Origin: Paenibacillus sp. IHBB 10380
Lineage (GTDB): Bacteria; Bacillota; Bacilli; Paenibacillales; Paenibacillaceae
Assembly: GCF_000949425.1 (NCBI RefSeq)
Contig: NZ_CP010976.1
Span: 682,001 to 746,000, forward strand
Direction of reading: 5' to 3'
DNA: 64,000 nt
Below, piece by piece: positions 33,353 through 41,598 of the stretch. The position numbers and the translations under genes were made by a program. Under the pieces are notes generated by a model. It searched no databases. It had not been told where the DNA came from and saw only the letters and a program-made list of their open reading frames with translations. The number at the start of each line of letters is the position of its first letter. The first letter of the stretch is position 1.

Positions 33353-36300
33353 TCCCATGGAAAATGTGGTTTACTGGCATCAGAGATTATCAACCTACTA
33401 TGATGGATTTGTCAGGAAAAGAATCGCATATACTGATAACCGGCCCTAATGGAGCAGGGAAATCTACTGTGACATACTGTATGGGGGTAGTTCTATATTC
33501 TTCCAAGGTGGATATTGAGGGTCTGAAATCTCGTAATCTCCTTCCGAATGATACGTGGAAGGCTCATATTCGACTTCTCTTTAAGAATGAGGGACGCATG
33601 CGCATTGATGCCCCTACTTATGTTGAATTTGCAGTTTATATCCTACAGGAACCAGGACAACCGACTAAGAAGGAATTTGTTATACATTCGGGGGATGATC
33701 CAGAACAGTGGGATGAAACAATTAAATATACGTCGGGTGATCGGCAATACAATTTCACCACCTACAAGAAGGATCTCCAGTACAAATATAAAATTGATCC
33801 AGATTTGTTCTATCTGATTTGGTACCAGCAGGAGGTAAATCAGTTTGCTGTTATGGATCCGCAGGAGCGGTTTCGTATTTTTGCCGAAATGCATGGTATT
33901 GATCAGGTGCAGCGAAATTGGGAAGAAAGTATGGAGCAGCTGAAGGATGTAAATGAGAGTTTAAGAACGGCTGATGTGAATGTAGCCAATAAAAAGCAAT
34001 GGCTGGGTATGGCGCGATCAGCGCTAGAACGGTATGAAGATAATCAGAAACGGCTTGTAGAAGGAGGGAAGCTGTACGCTGGAGCTTTACTGAAATTAGA
34101 GATTTACTACAAGCAAGAACAAGTGGATTTAGTAGCCAAAGAAGAACAAATGCTCGTGGATCAGGATATCGCGAAGGATAGACTCGGGATGTTACAGGAG
34201 CTAGGCGATCGATTGAATAATGAGCTAAAGCAAATACAAGCAGAAAAAGGACAACTTGATACGAAAATCATTATATTACAGGAGCAATTAGCTGTTGTGA
34301 AAAAAGAAATTGAAGAAACTACAATTGAAATTGGAGAATTAGATATCCAGCTGAAGGAGCTTAATCAAGAAAAGTCTCAAATTACCCGTACTGAAGAAGA
34401 TGTTCATCAGCAGCTATCGGAAATAACTAAGCAGCTCAATGAAATGAATATCGAGATTGAAAAGGCGGAAGCTAGTCTTCAAGAATCTGAAAATGTTATA
34501 TCGCAATTAATTGCGTCAAGTTCTCAAATGAATGCGCAGATTCAACAGGATAAAGGATTGGATCATATGCACAAGGAACGGTTACGGCAGTATCGCAGCA
34601 GTCATGATGTACAGATGGAAATTGACCGCTTAGATCGATCAATTCCGCAATCCAAGCAGGAACGAGAAGATAAATCTAGACTACTTCAAGAATTATCCAA
34701 TGAAAAACGGATGCTTGAACAAAATCAATTATGGTCAACTCGTCAAAGGGAATCACTATCTTTGTTCAAAGCCATGAGTGTGCGTGCCTATACATTAAAT
34801 GAATTAGTTGAATTAAATGAGTCAGCTCGACTTATAGCTGAGGAACACTTTGAGACGATTAAGTATGCGATATTCTTTGATGGTTCGCACGTAAAAGCTC
34901 CTAATGATTTGTATCATGTTCCTTTACGAAGTATAATACCGGATCGTTCTGTTACTGAAATTCAGACACTCCAAATTCGAGTGAAGAAAGGAATTGGAGA
35001 TGATGTATTCCCACATGCGGTCAAGGCTTTATGGTGGGTAAAGCAATTCTTTCTAGCAGGTGAGATACGAATAGAGAATGATGTACTCATCGACTCCAAG
35101 GGGATTCGAGGTCCACAAGAGAAGAAGAGCTATATATTAAGCCAGAAGGCTATGCTGAAACGTAAAGAGGAAATTCAGAAGAGAATTAGCGAGTTGAACA
35201 TATCGCTTGCGAATCTTCAAGACTCCATCAAAAGTGACACGCAGACTATGCAAGAATTACATGCCATTATCCAATCCGTGCGTGAATCGGAAGCCTTTCT
35301 CACCAAGAAACATGAACGTGAGGGCAGGATCCTAAAGTATGAATCCGAGATACAGTACCTTCAAGAACAGAAGGAGCATAGTAAGGAAATAAAGACTTCG
35401 CACACAAAGTTCATTGAGGTACGAGTCGAGCTGAAGCATATACAAGGTATACTACAGCGTGAATCGGATTTTTATGTGAAATTAGGTCAGCAGAAGGAGC
35501 AGTTTGAAACGTTACAACGTAAGACTCAAGAGCTCCACAGCTTATCTATACAGCGAGATACGTTAAAGCAGCATTTTGATACAGCAGAAGAGCTAGTTGA
35601 ACAAGTAGAAGGAAATGAACGCCGACAACAACGCAAACTTTTGAATAATCAAGACGAAATTCAACAAGCATCGCGTACTCTTAATCAAATTGATATTCAA
35701 ATCAATGATACAAAAGAAGGTATTGATACATCTAAAATAAATCTGCTTACGGTTACAGAAGAAATTGAAAACCTTAAAGGGGTAGCGTGTTTTATTTATG
35801 ATGAGGTGGACAAAGAGTTTGAACTTGAATCCAATTCCTCGAAAAAACAACAATCGCTTGCAAAGCTCCGTCAAGAGCGTGAGTCTGGAAAAGTTACATT
35901 TAACAGTGCTAGAAATGAGTCAGGCATTGATCCCGCAGCACCTGAAAATTATAAAGTGATTGAAGAAGAGGTTCATCGATTGCAGGATGAGTATAAGCGG
36001 ACAAGTTTATTGTTTGAAGAGAATCAAGAACGAGCTGAGAAATTGAAAGATCAGTTGGAGACGACAATCAATATGCGAGTCCTTGAAATTCAACAGCGAT
36101 TTAAGAACTACATGAGCATTTTTCAATTCGAGGGACAGATCGATTGGAATCAGCAAGAGGATCGTCGAGGTCGAGTGCTTTTCCATTTATTCATAAAGGC
36201 TCGCAAGGAAGGGCACCGAGGAACATTAGAGGATGTCAGTGTGAAGGCTCGTGGAGGAAGAGTTGGCAAAGGTGTTTCTGGCGGAGAAGAATCGCTCAGT

Positions 36301-36570
36301 TCACTACTGTTTGCTCTGGCTTTATTGCAGAATCTGCAAACGGCACCTGGATTTATAGTCATGGATGAGTTTGATAGCGCGTTAGATGAGCAAAGGAAGT
36401 TAAAGGTATTTGATCTTTATGCAGGTGAATTACAACGTAAATTGATTATCCTGTCGCCAAAGTCGCATGAGCACTCTTATCTGGATCGATTCTCGAAAGC
36501 GTACATTGTGCATCATAATCCTACTGTACCGCGAAGTAAAGTGGCGGGGTTAATTTTGAAACGTATATGA
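33349..36570 (+). CDS. jetC: Wadjet protein JetC (MksB-like SMC ATPase)
   Basis: 1073 residues. The Walker A motif GPNGAGKST is at 32-40; the ABC signature and Walker B come together near the C-terminus as 'GKGVSGGEESLSSLLFALAL' and 'PGFIVMDEFDSALDEQRK' (about 965-1015). Between them lie two long coiled-coil arms (about 230-440 and 600-900) around a hinge-like region with 'VTEIQTLQIRVKKGIGDDVF'. This is the loop-extruding motor of Wadjet, which reels in DNA and presents circular plasmids to JetD. It is not RecN or SbcC, as the three partner genes show. Confidence 0.9.
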   Translation: MIPWKMWFTGIRDYQPTMMDLSGKESHILITGPNGAGKSTVTYCMGVVLYSSKVDIEGLKSRNLLPNDTWKAHIRLLFKNEGRMRIDAPTYVEFAVYILQEPGQPTKKEFVIHSGDDPEQWDETIKYTSGDRQYNFTTYKKDLQYKYKIDPDLFYLIWYQQEVNQFAVMDPQERFRIFAEMHGIDQVQRNWEESMEQLKDVNESLRTADVNVANKKQWLGMARSALERYEDNQKRLVEGGKLYAGALLKLEIYYKQEQVDLVAKEEQMLVDQDIAKDRLGMLQELGDRLNNELKQIQAEKGQLDTKIIILQEQLAVVKKEIEETTIEIGELDIQLKELNQEKSQITRTEEDVHQQLSEITKQLNEMNIEIEKAEASLQESENVISQLIASSSQMNAQIQQDKGLDHMHKERLRQYRSSHDVQMEIDRLDRSIPQSKQEREDKSRLLQELSNEKRMLEQNQLWSTRQRESLSLFKAMSVRAYTLNELVELNESARLIAEEHFETIKYAIFFDGSHVKAPNDLYHVPLRSIIPDRSVTEIQTLQIRVKKGIGDDVFPHAVKALWWVKQFFLAGEIRIENDVLIDSKGIRGPQEKKSYILSQKAMLKRKEEIQKRISELNISLANLQDSIKSDTQTMQELHAIIQSVRESEAFLTKKHEREGRILKYESEIQYLQEQKEHSKEIKTSHTKFIEVRVELKHIQGILQRESDFYVKLGQQKEQFETLQRKTQELHSLSIQRDTLKQHFDTAEELVEQVEGNERRQQRKLLNNQDEIQQASRTLNQIDIQINDTKEGIDTSKINLLTVTEEIENLKGVACFIYDEVDKEFELESNSSKKQQSLAKLRQERESGKVTFNSARNESGIDPAAPENYKVIEEEVHRLQDEYKRTSLLFEENQERAEKLKDQLETTINMRVLEIQQRFKNYMSIFQFEGQIDWNQQEDRRGRVLFHLFIKARKEGHRGTLEDVSVKARGGRVGKGVSGGEESLSSLLFALALLQNLQTAPGFIVMDEFDSALDEQRKLKVFDLYAGELQRKLIILSPKSHEHSYLDRFSKAYIVHHNPTVPRSKVAGLILKRI

Positions 36571-36721
36571 CGGGTGAGAGAAATGAATTAGCCTGTTAGA
36601 GTGAGAAATACACAGATCATTCTTACGGGCTAATTGGTTGTATGATGCATACAGACTTAAGCTAATATGTAATGTACTGTGTTATACTCGAGCTATAATA
36701 AAAAATGAGGTGTTCGTATAA

Positions 36722-36901
36722 ATGATGAATCTTACGCAGGACCTTGTTAAATTGATTCGATTAACGGGTGATCGTGCGAAATTGGATGCTAAAGCAAATG
36801 GGACATATATAGTATATAAAACATCCGAGGGGAAGATTGTTAAAGAATATAGCACAGGTGAGATCAAGGAAATGAATGAACAGGAACTTAACCATGACTG
36901 A
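36722..36901 (+). CDS. Small protein before the zeta-like kinase, candidate antitoxin
   Basis: 59 residues: MMNLTQDLVKLIRLTGDRAK, then 'GTYIVYKTSEGKIVKEYSTG', ending EQELNHD. GAGGTG lies 9 bases before the first ATG. Its last bases overlap the zeta start (ATG at 36894, stop at 36899-36901), the usual coupling of antitoxin and toxin. I do not recognise the family; it is not the classical epsilon antitoxin by sight. The antitoxin role is inferred from size and position. It has no counterpart before the zeta remnant at 28418. Confidence 0.55.
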   Translation: MMNLTQDLVKLIRLTGDRAKLDAKANGTYIVYKTSEGKIVKEYSTGEIKEMNEQELNHD

Positions 36902-37499
36902 GACCGTTGCAACCATGTTTGTGTTTGCTGGTAATAATGGAAGTGGTAAGAGCACAATCCGCAATTTGATTGTTGACCGACTTGGTGTAAGTGTGAATAT
37001 TGATCCGGATGCACTAGCTCGCAAAATTGATACTCAACATCCTGAAAAGAGTAAAGTATCTGCTGGTAAAGCAGCCATAAGAATAGCCAGAGAATGTATC
37101 CGAAATAAGTGGGATTTCACTGTAGAAACTACTTTAGCGGGTGGTAACGTTATTCGACAGATGCGAGATGCAAAGGAACAAGGTTTTGAAATCATTATGT
37201 TTTATGTAGGACTAGGGGATGTTCGACTTAATATTGAACGTGTTGCTACGCGTGTGAAAAATGGTGGTCATCACATTGAAACCGAGGATATTATTAGACG
37301 AAATGTAACGAGTATGAATAATCTGTTGTCTCACTTGGACCAAATAGATCAATTAGTCGTTATTGATAATAGTAAAACAGATGGTGAAATTATTCTTGGA
37401 GCAGATAAAAGTGGAATAAAATATTATTTAGATGAATTGCCTGAATGGGCACAAATGATTGATCGACAATTACAGATCAGGAACAAAATAAAAAAGTAA
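36894..37499 (+). CDS. Zeta-toxin-like P-loop kinase
   Basis: 201 residues from the ATG at 36894 (AGGAA 7 bases upstream). The Walker A motif GNNGSGKST is at 13-21, followed by 'VNIDPDALAR' (35-44) and 'FTVETTLAGGNVIRQMRDAK' (75-94), the layout of zeta toxins and related ATPases that phosphorylate UDP-N-acetylglucosamine and block wall synthesis. 'GGHHIETEDIIRR' supplies the arginine lid. With the small upstream ORF it forms a probable toxin-antitoxin pair at the right end of the Wadjet block. Substrate and toxicity are inferred from the family. Confidence 0.8.
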   Translation: MTETVATMFVFAGNNGSGKSTIRNLIVDRLGVSVNIDPDALARKIDTQHPEKSKVSAGKAAIRIARECIRNKWDFTVETTLAGGNVIRQMRDAKEQGFEIIMFYVGLGDVRLNIERVATRVKNGGHHIETEDIIRRNVTSMNNLLSHLDQIDQLVVIDNSKTDGEIILGADKSGIKYYLDELPEWAQMIDRQLQIRNKIKK

Positions 37500-37539
37500 A
37501 CCAATTCGCATCGGAGCGATCGTAATTGGTTTATTTTTT
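37497..37539 (+). terminator. Terminator after the zeta-like gene
   Basis: TAAACCAATT / AATTGGTTTATTTTTTT, overlapping the stop codon. The sigK remnant begins 26 bases later. Confidence 0.85.
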
Positions 37540-37564
37540 TACATCGTATCGTGTCCACAACCTC

Positions 37565-37764
37565 AAGAAATTTGATAATACAGGCGAAGATTTGGAAGAC
37601 CTTATATCGATCGGGACGATTGGTCTGATTAAAGCTATTGAGAGTTACCAGCCAGATAAAGGGACCAAGTTGGCCACTTTTGCTGCTCGTTGTATTGAGA
37701 ATGAAATACTGATGCATTTACGTTCTCTCAAAAAGACACGAAAAGATGTATCTCTCCATGATCC
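37565..37764 (+). repeat. 200-bp direct repeat within the sigK remnant, right copy
   Basis: Partner of 29255-29454, two mismatches. It begins at AAGAAATTTGATAATAC, in the same register as codons of region 2 of sigma-K. Confidence 0.9.
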
Positions 37765-38042
37765 GATAGGAACGGACAAAGAAGGAAATGAAATTACTTT
37801 GATCGATATTCTAGCTAGTCCAACTGAAGATTGAAAAGAGAAAAATCTATCGTAACCTGGACATATTGGACCCACGCGAACAAGAAGTCATTAAAGGTCG
37901 ATTCGGACTGGAGCAGGGCGGGGAAGAACGTACACAGCGGGAGATTGCGAAGGAACTCGGTATTAGCCGCAGTTATGTGTCACGTATTGAGAAGCGGGCA
38001 TTGATGAAGCTGTATCATGAGTTTTATAAGGTAAAGCGATAG
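37565..38042 (+). pseudogene. Broken second copy of sigK (5' end missing, frameshifted)
   Basis: Encodes sigma-K from [13 protein letters not shown] to the natural end. The first 65 residues, with the pro-sequence and start, are absent. A net 26-base deletion around 37820 (relative to 29513) shifts the frame, so the first part stops at 37834 and the second reads '[20 protein letters not shown]' to a TAG at 38040-38042. The first 200 bases are 99% identical to intact sigK; the rest is about 86%, mostly silent changes, so it evolved under constraint before being cut off. It has its own downstream terminator. Confidence 0.92.
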
Positions 38043-38052
38043 TCTTAATAAT

Positions 38053-38084
38053 GAAGCAGCTTGTCTATAGGAAAGCTGCTTTTG
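38053..38084 (+). terminator. Terminator downstream of the sigK remnant
   Basis: AAGCAGCTT / AAGCTGCTT with a 10-base loop and a TTT tail. The sequence is unrelated to the terminator after intact sigK. Confidence 0.7.
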
Positions 38085-38181
38085 TGATTAAAAGAAGAAT
38101 AAGATGAACAAGAGGCCTATGGGCATAAGCAACCGCAAGTATGAATCTAAAAATAGCCAACACTCAGAACATAATAATTTT

Positions 38182-38197
38182 TGTGAATTTGATTTCA
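38182..38197. promoter_or_regulatory. Weak Crp/Fnr-like site upstream of the flavodiiron operon
   Basis: TGTGA-N6-TTTCA, a good left half and a poor right half of the TGTGA-N6-TCACA consensus, 72 bases before the ATG. Suggestive only because the operon ends next to a Crp/Fnr gene. Confidence 0.25.
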
Positions 38198-38268
38198 ATC
38201 CTCTTTATTAGCAGTAGACAGGGATAGAATCAGATTGTAGAAAACATTATTTCTGGGAGGTTATTGAG

Positions 38269-39504
38269 ATGGAAACAGGATTTGTAATAGCCAAGGATAT
38301 TTACTGGGTAGGAAAAATAGATAAGCGCGAGGTTCCTTTTCACCGTCTTCTTTTGACAAAAGGTACTACATATAACTCGTATTTGCTCAAGACGGGCAAA
38401 CCGACAGTCATTGATACGGTGGATATGGAATTTGGAAGAGAGTACGCGGAGCGTCTAGCCGAGTTGATTGATCCGTTGGATATACAGTACATTGTCATCA
38501 ACCATACCGAACCTGACCATTCGGGTGGACTAGCAGCACTCGCCTCCAAAGCCGTCAATGCCACCATTGTCTGTACGGAAATTGCTGTGCCTGAGATTCA
38601 GCAAATGTACAAACTGCAACACCGTAACTTTCTCATTGTTAAGGATGGGGACCAGCTTGATATCGGTGGGAAGACACTTCTGTTCAAAGAGACACCTTAT
38701 CTTCATACGGAAGAAACGATGATTACCTATTGTATTGAGGATAAAATATTATTTCCTTGCGATATTTTCAGCACACATGTGGCCGCGGAGCATCTGTTCG
38801 CCGATGAAGCTGGATTTGATATCACGGAGGATTACATCGGCTATTATCAGGCAATCATTCATCCTCACAGAAGATATGTACGGACACTGATTGAAGCGGT
38901 CAAGGATCTGAAGATTGATATGATCGCTCCTTCTCATGGGTTTGTTCTGCGGCATGATATTGCCAAATATATCGACCTCTATGCCACGCTCAGTTCCGAG
39001 ACGACGGAAGGTAAGAAAGTCGCTATCGTCTATGTAACGCTCAAGAATAATACCAAGAAAATGGCCCATATCTTACGGGATTCGTTTCTGGAGAACGGTA
39101 TTGAAGTTGAACTGTGGGATGCGGATAAGGCAGATGAGGAGGATATCCTGAACAGCATTGCAGCGGCCGATGCGGTATTCATCGGAAGTTCTACCAAATA
39201 CGCCGACATGACTGGGAACTTGGAAATCATTTTACGTAAGCTGAAGACCTTGAATTTGGATGGAAAATTGGCGGCAGCCTTCGGCTCGTATGGTTGGAGC
39301 GGGGAAGCGATTGAAGTAGTGCAGGACTATTTGAATGGAACCAACATGACGGTACAAAGCACTTCGCATGTGATCAAAACAACTGGAATGACTCATGTGG
39401 AGTTTCCTATTCGCATCCGCTTTTCTCCTAAAGAGGAGGAACAAATCCGCAAGATCAGAAATGCGGCTGAATTCGTTTCTGATTTACTGCTCAGCGCGAT
39501 TTGA
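38269..39504 (+). CDS. Flavodiiron protein (FprA-type A flavoprotein)
   Basis: 411 residues. The N-terminal metallo-beta-lactamase-like domain has the diiron ligands in 'VINHTEPDHSGG' (His, Glu, Asp, His at about 78-83), 'TPYLHTEETM', 'LFPCDIFSTH' and 'APSHG'. The C-terminal flavodoxin domain starts at about 250 ('KKVAIVYVTLKNNTKKMAHI') with the FMN loop 'GSSTKYADM' and 'AAFGSYGWSGEA'. These enzymes reduce O2 to water or NO to N2O. It is first in an operon with its own reductase and rubredoxin. TGGGAGG lies upstream of the ATG. Confidence 0.92.
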   Translation: METGFVIAKDIYWVGKIDKREVPFHRLLLTKGTTYNSYLLKTGKPTVIDTVDMEFGREYAERLAELIDPLDIQYIVINHTEPDHSGGLAALASKAVNATIVCTEIAVPEIQQMYKLQHRNFLIVKDGDQLDIGGKTLLFKETPYLHTEETMITYCIEDKILFPCDIFSTHVAAEHLFADEAGFDITEDYIGYYQAIIHPHRRYVRTLIEAVKDLKIDMIAPSHGFVLRHDIAKYIDLYATLSSETTEGKKVAIVYVTLKNNTKKMAHILRDSFLENGIEVELWDADKADEEDILNSIAAADAVFIGSSTKYADMTGNLEIILRKLKTLNLDGKLAAAFGSYGWSGEAIEVVQDYLNGTNMTVQSTSHVIKTTGMTHVEFPIRIRFSPKEEEQIRKIRNAAEFVSDLLLSAI

Positions 39505-39538
39505 CAACCTAAAGAAGAGGAAGCGGAGGAATAGATAG

Positions 39539-40759
39539 ATGACAGAGAAGCATTATGTGATTGTCGGCAGTGGGGTTGCCGCTGTACATGCGTCCAAAGC
39601 AATCAGGGATCACGACGGGGAAGCAGCCATCTCGATTTTTGGGGAGGAAGACGTTTTACCCTACAACAGAATCAAATTGTCAAAGGGGTTGTTTACGGAT
39701 TTGCACAGCGAGAAAGTATTAATAAAGAAGGAGAAATGGTATCGGGAAAACAAAATTGAGGTCCAAAGTGGAACTACAATCACTAAGATTGACCCGAACA
39801 GAAAAGTAGCTATGACTACATGCGGGCAGAGCATTGCCTATCATAAGCTGCTCCTTTGCACCGGGGCGAGTAACCGGAAGCTGGCAATGGATGGAGCGAC
39901 AATGCACAATGTTCATAACATCAGAGACATGAATGATGCGGACCGGCTCAAGAACGGTTTGCAGAACGGCGACCACATCTGCATAATTGGTGGCGGCGTG
40001 CAGGGTATAGAGACCGCATGGTCCTTTATCGAAGCCGGTTATCAGGTAACGATTGTGGAGGCTGCTCCACGTCTTATGATCAGACAACTGGATGAGCAAG
40101 GCTCAAAGTTGCTGACGCAGAAAATTATCAGCTTCGGAGCGAACGTCCAACTTGGTCAGGGAGTCAAGCGTATTGTCGGAATTGACTGTGTACAGGGCGT
40201 TGAGCTGGAAGACGACTCATTGCTACGCTGTGAGCACGTCGTATATTCGATAGGCATTGTGCCGAACACGGACGTTGCCTGTCAGGCGGGTATTCAGGTC
40301 CAGACTGGCATTATAGTGAACGAGAACATGCAGACCAGCGACGCCAATGTGTATGCTGCGGGGGATGCCGCCGAATTTCAGAGTAAGGTTGAAGGGTTGT
40401 GGGGAGGGGCGATCGAGCAAGGAAAGATTGCCGGTATCAATATGACCGGCAATCACGTTGCCTACCAACGTCAGGTACCAGTCACTTTATTCAACGCTTT
40501 TGAAATGTCCCTATTCTCTATCGGTCTAGTTGATGAACAGCAATGCGATACTGGCTTGACCCGTGCGGGTGGTGAGCCATATACACGTATATTCATTAAG
40601 GACGGCCTCATTGCAGGAGCGATTTCATTCGAAGGTGTTGCCGCGTCGCTACCTTATAAGATAGCGATTGAACAGAACATTAAGCTTGATGGAATTGATC
40701 TCGCTCACAACAGCATGGAGGAGATTATGGGTGAAATCATGAAAAGGTCACAAAAATAA
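39539..40759 (+). CDS. NAD(P)H:rubredoxin oxidoreductase-like flavoprotein
   Basis: 406 residues. FAD-binding GxGxxA 'YVIVGSGVAAVHASKAI' (residues 6-22), NAD-binding 'ICIIGGGVQGIETAWSFIEA' (about 145-165) and the second FAD motif 'NVYAAGDAAEFQSK'. The fold is that of pyridine nucleotide-disulfide reductases without the redox CxxxxC, as in NorW and rubredoxin reductases. Between the flavodiiron and rubredoxin genes it must feed electrons from NAD(P)H to rubredoxin. It lies 34 bases after the preceding gene. Confidence 0.87.
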   Translation: MTEKHYVIVGSGVAAVHASKAIRDHDGEAAISIFGEEDVLPYNRIKLSKGLFTDLHSEKVLIKKEKWYRENKIEVQSGTTITKIDPNRKVAMTTCGQSIAYHKLLLCTGASNRKLAMDGATMHNVHNIRDMNDADRLKNGLQNGDHICIIGGGVQGIETAWSFIEAGYQVTIVEAAPRLMIRQLDEQGSKLLTQKIISFGANVQLGQGVKRIVGIDCVQGVELEDDSLLRCEHVVYSIGIVPNTDVACQAGIQVQTGIIVNENMQTSDANVYAAGDAAEFQSKVEGLWGGAIEQGKIAGINMTGNHVAYQRQVPVTLFNAFEMSLFSIGLVDEQQCDTGLTRAGGEPYTRIFIKDGLIAGAISFEGVAASLPYKIAIEQNIKLDGIDLAHNSMEEIMGEIMKRSQK

Positions 40760-40790
40760 CAACTTCATCTAATGATAAGGAGATCAAATT

Positions 40791-40961
40791 ATGAAAAAAT
40801 ATATATGTCAGCCCTGCGGCTATATCTACGATCCAACAATGGGTGATCCCGACGAAGACGTATTACCGGGTACAGCTTTTGAGAATCTTCCTGAGGACTG
40901 GGTCTGCCCAGTCTGTGGTGAGGATACGAGCCATTTTTCTCCCGTTGAAGAGAAACAATAA
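40791..40961 (+). CDS. Rubredoxin
   Basis: 56 residues, [20 protein letters not shown] at the start. Iron is bound by two CxxC knuckles, C6-C9 (CQPCGYIYD) and C39-C42 ([10 protein letters not shown]). '[17 protein letters not shown]' is the standard rubredoxin core. AAGGAG lies 7 bases before the ATG. It carries single electrons from the reductase to the flavodiiron protein, completing an O2/NO detoxification chain encoded by three adjacent genes. Confidence 0.95.
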   Translation: MKKYICQPCGYIYDPTMGDPDEDVLPGTAFENLPEDWVCPVCGEDTSHFSPVEEKQ

Positions 40962-41032
40962 GGCGCTGTCTTTTTATGCAAACCCGCGAAACATTTGCGG
41001 TCAAGCTATCGAACTATGAAAGAGGTGGTTGT

Positions 41033-41478
41033 ATGACAGAGCATTCCTGCCAATATGCCAAGGACCCATGCGCCCGTAAAGTTCCGATATTTGCTTCGTT
41101 GTCTGACGAGGACCTCGCTAAGGTCAGCGCCATGATTAAGCACAGAAAATATAGCAAGGGGCAAGCGCTGGTTTTGGAGGAGCAGCCTTCAGACACGCTT
41201 TATATCATTAGGCAAGGACACGTCAAGCTTTTGAAAATCACACCGCAAGGTAAAGAACAAATATTACGTGTTCTCACAACTGGTGATTTTTTCGGTGAGT
41301 TGAACATCTTCAACAGTGATGAACTAAGTAATTTCAGTGCATATGCGCTGAAAAAAACCGATATCTGCATGCTAACCAAAGGCGATATGGAGCAGCTCAT
41401 CCAACAAAACCCAGACATCTCGGTACCCGGGAAATCACGATCTGCGATATGCAAAAGCTGAACGAATATATCGATTAA
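41033..41478 (+). pseudogene. Crp/Fnr-family regulator with the DNA-binding domain deleted
   Basis: From the ATG at 41033 (AGAGGTGG upstream) the cNMP-binding domain is intact: 'KVPIFASLSDEDLAKVSAMI', 'LYIIRQGHVKLLKITPQGKE', 'LTTGDFFGELNIFNSDE'. After 'QQNPDIS' (about 128) the reading frame is lost; in the next frame 'REITICDMQKLNEYID' and a stop at 41476-41478 are the usual extreme C-terminus of the family. About 80 residues with the dimer helix and HTH are missing. Cys residues near the N-terminus (CQYAKDPC) suggest an Fnr-like sensor originally. It follows the flavodiiron operon, which it probably once controlled. Confidence 0.8.
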
Positions 41479-41598
41479 GCCCCTTTGTAGCTTGGATATA
41501 CCTGCGTATGGAGATATATGTGTATCCGACATTTCATAGAGCCTTTATAAGCGTTATAATAGAATAATAAACTCAATTAGCTCATGAGGAGGAACATG

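Noticed and set aside
36587..36634. ATTAGCC / GGCTAAT as a terminator after jetC
   Set aside because: The stem is short with a large loop and no T run follows; readthrough into the toxin pair is possible.
41419..41431. CTCGGTACCCGGG at the crp deletion joint equals part of a common cloning polylinker
   Set aside because: In the second frame the bases encode L-G-T-R-E-I-T-I, a natural reading of the Crp/Fnr C-terminus, and no other vector sequence follows. I treat it as chance, though read mapping would settle it.
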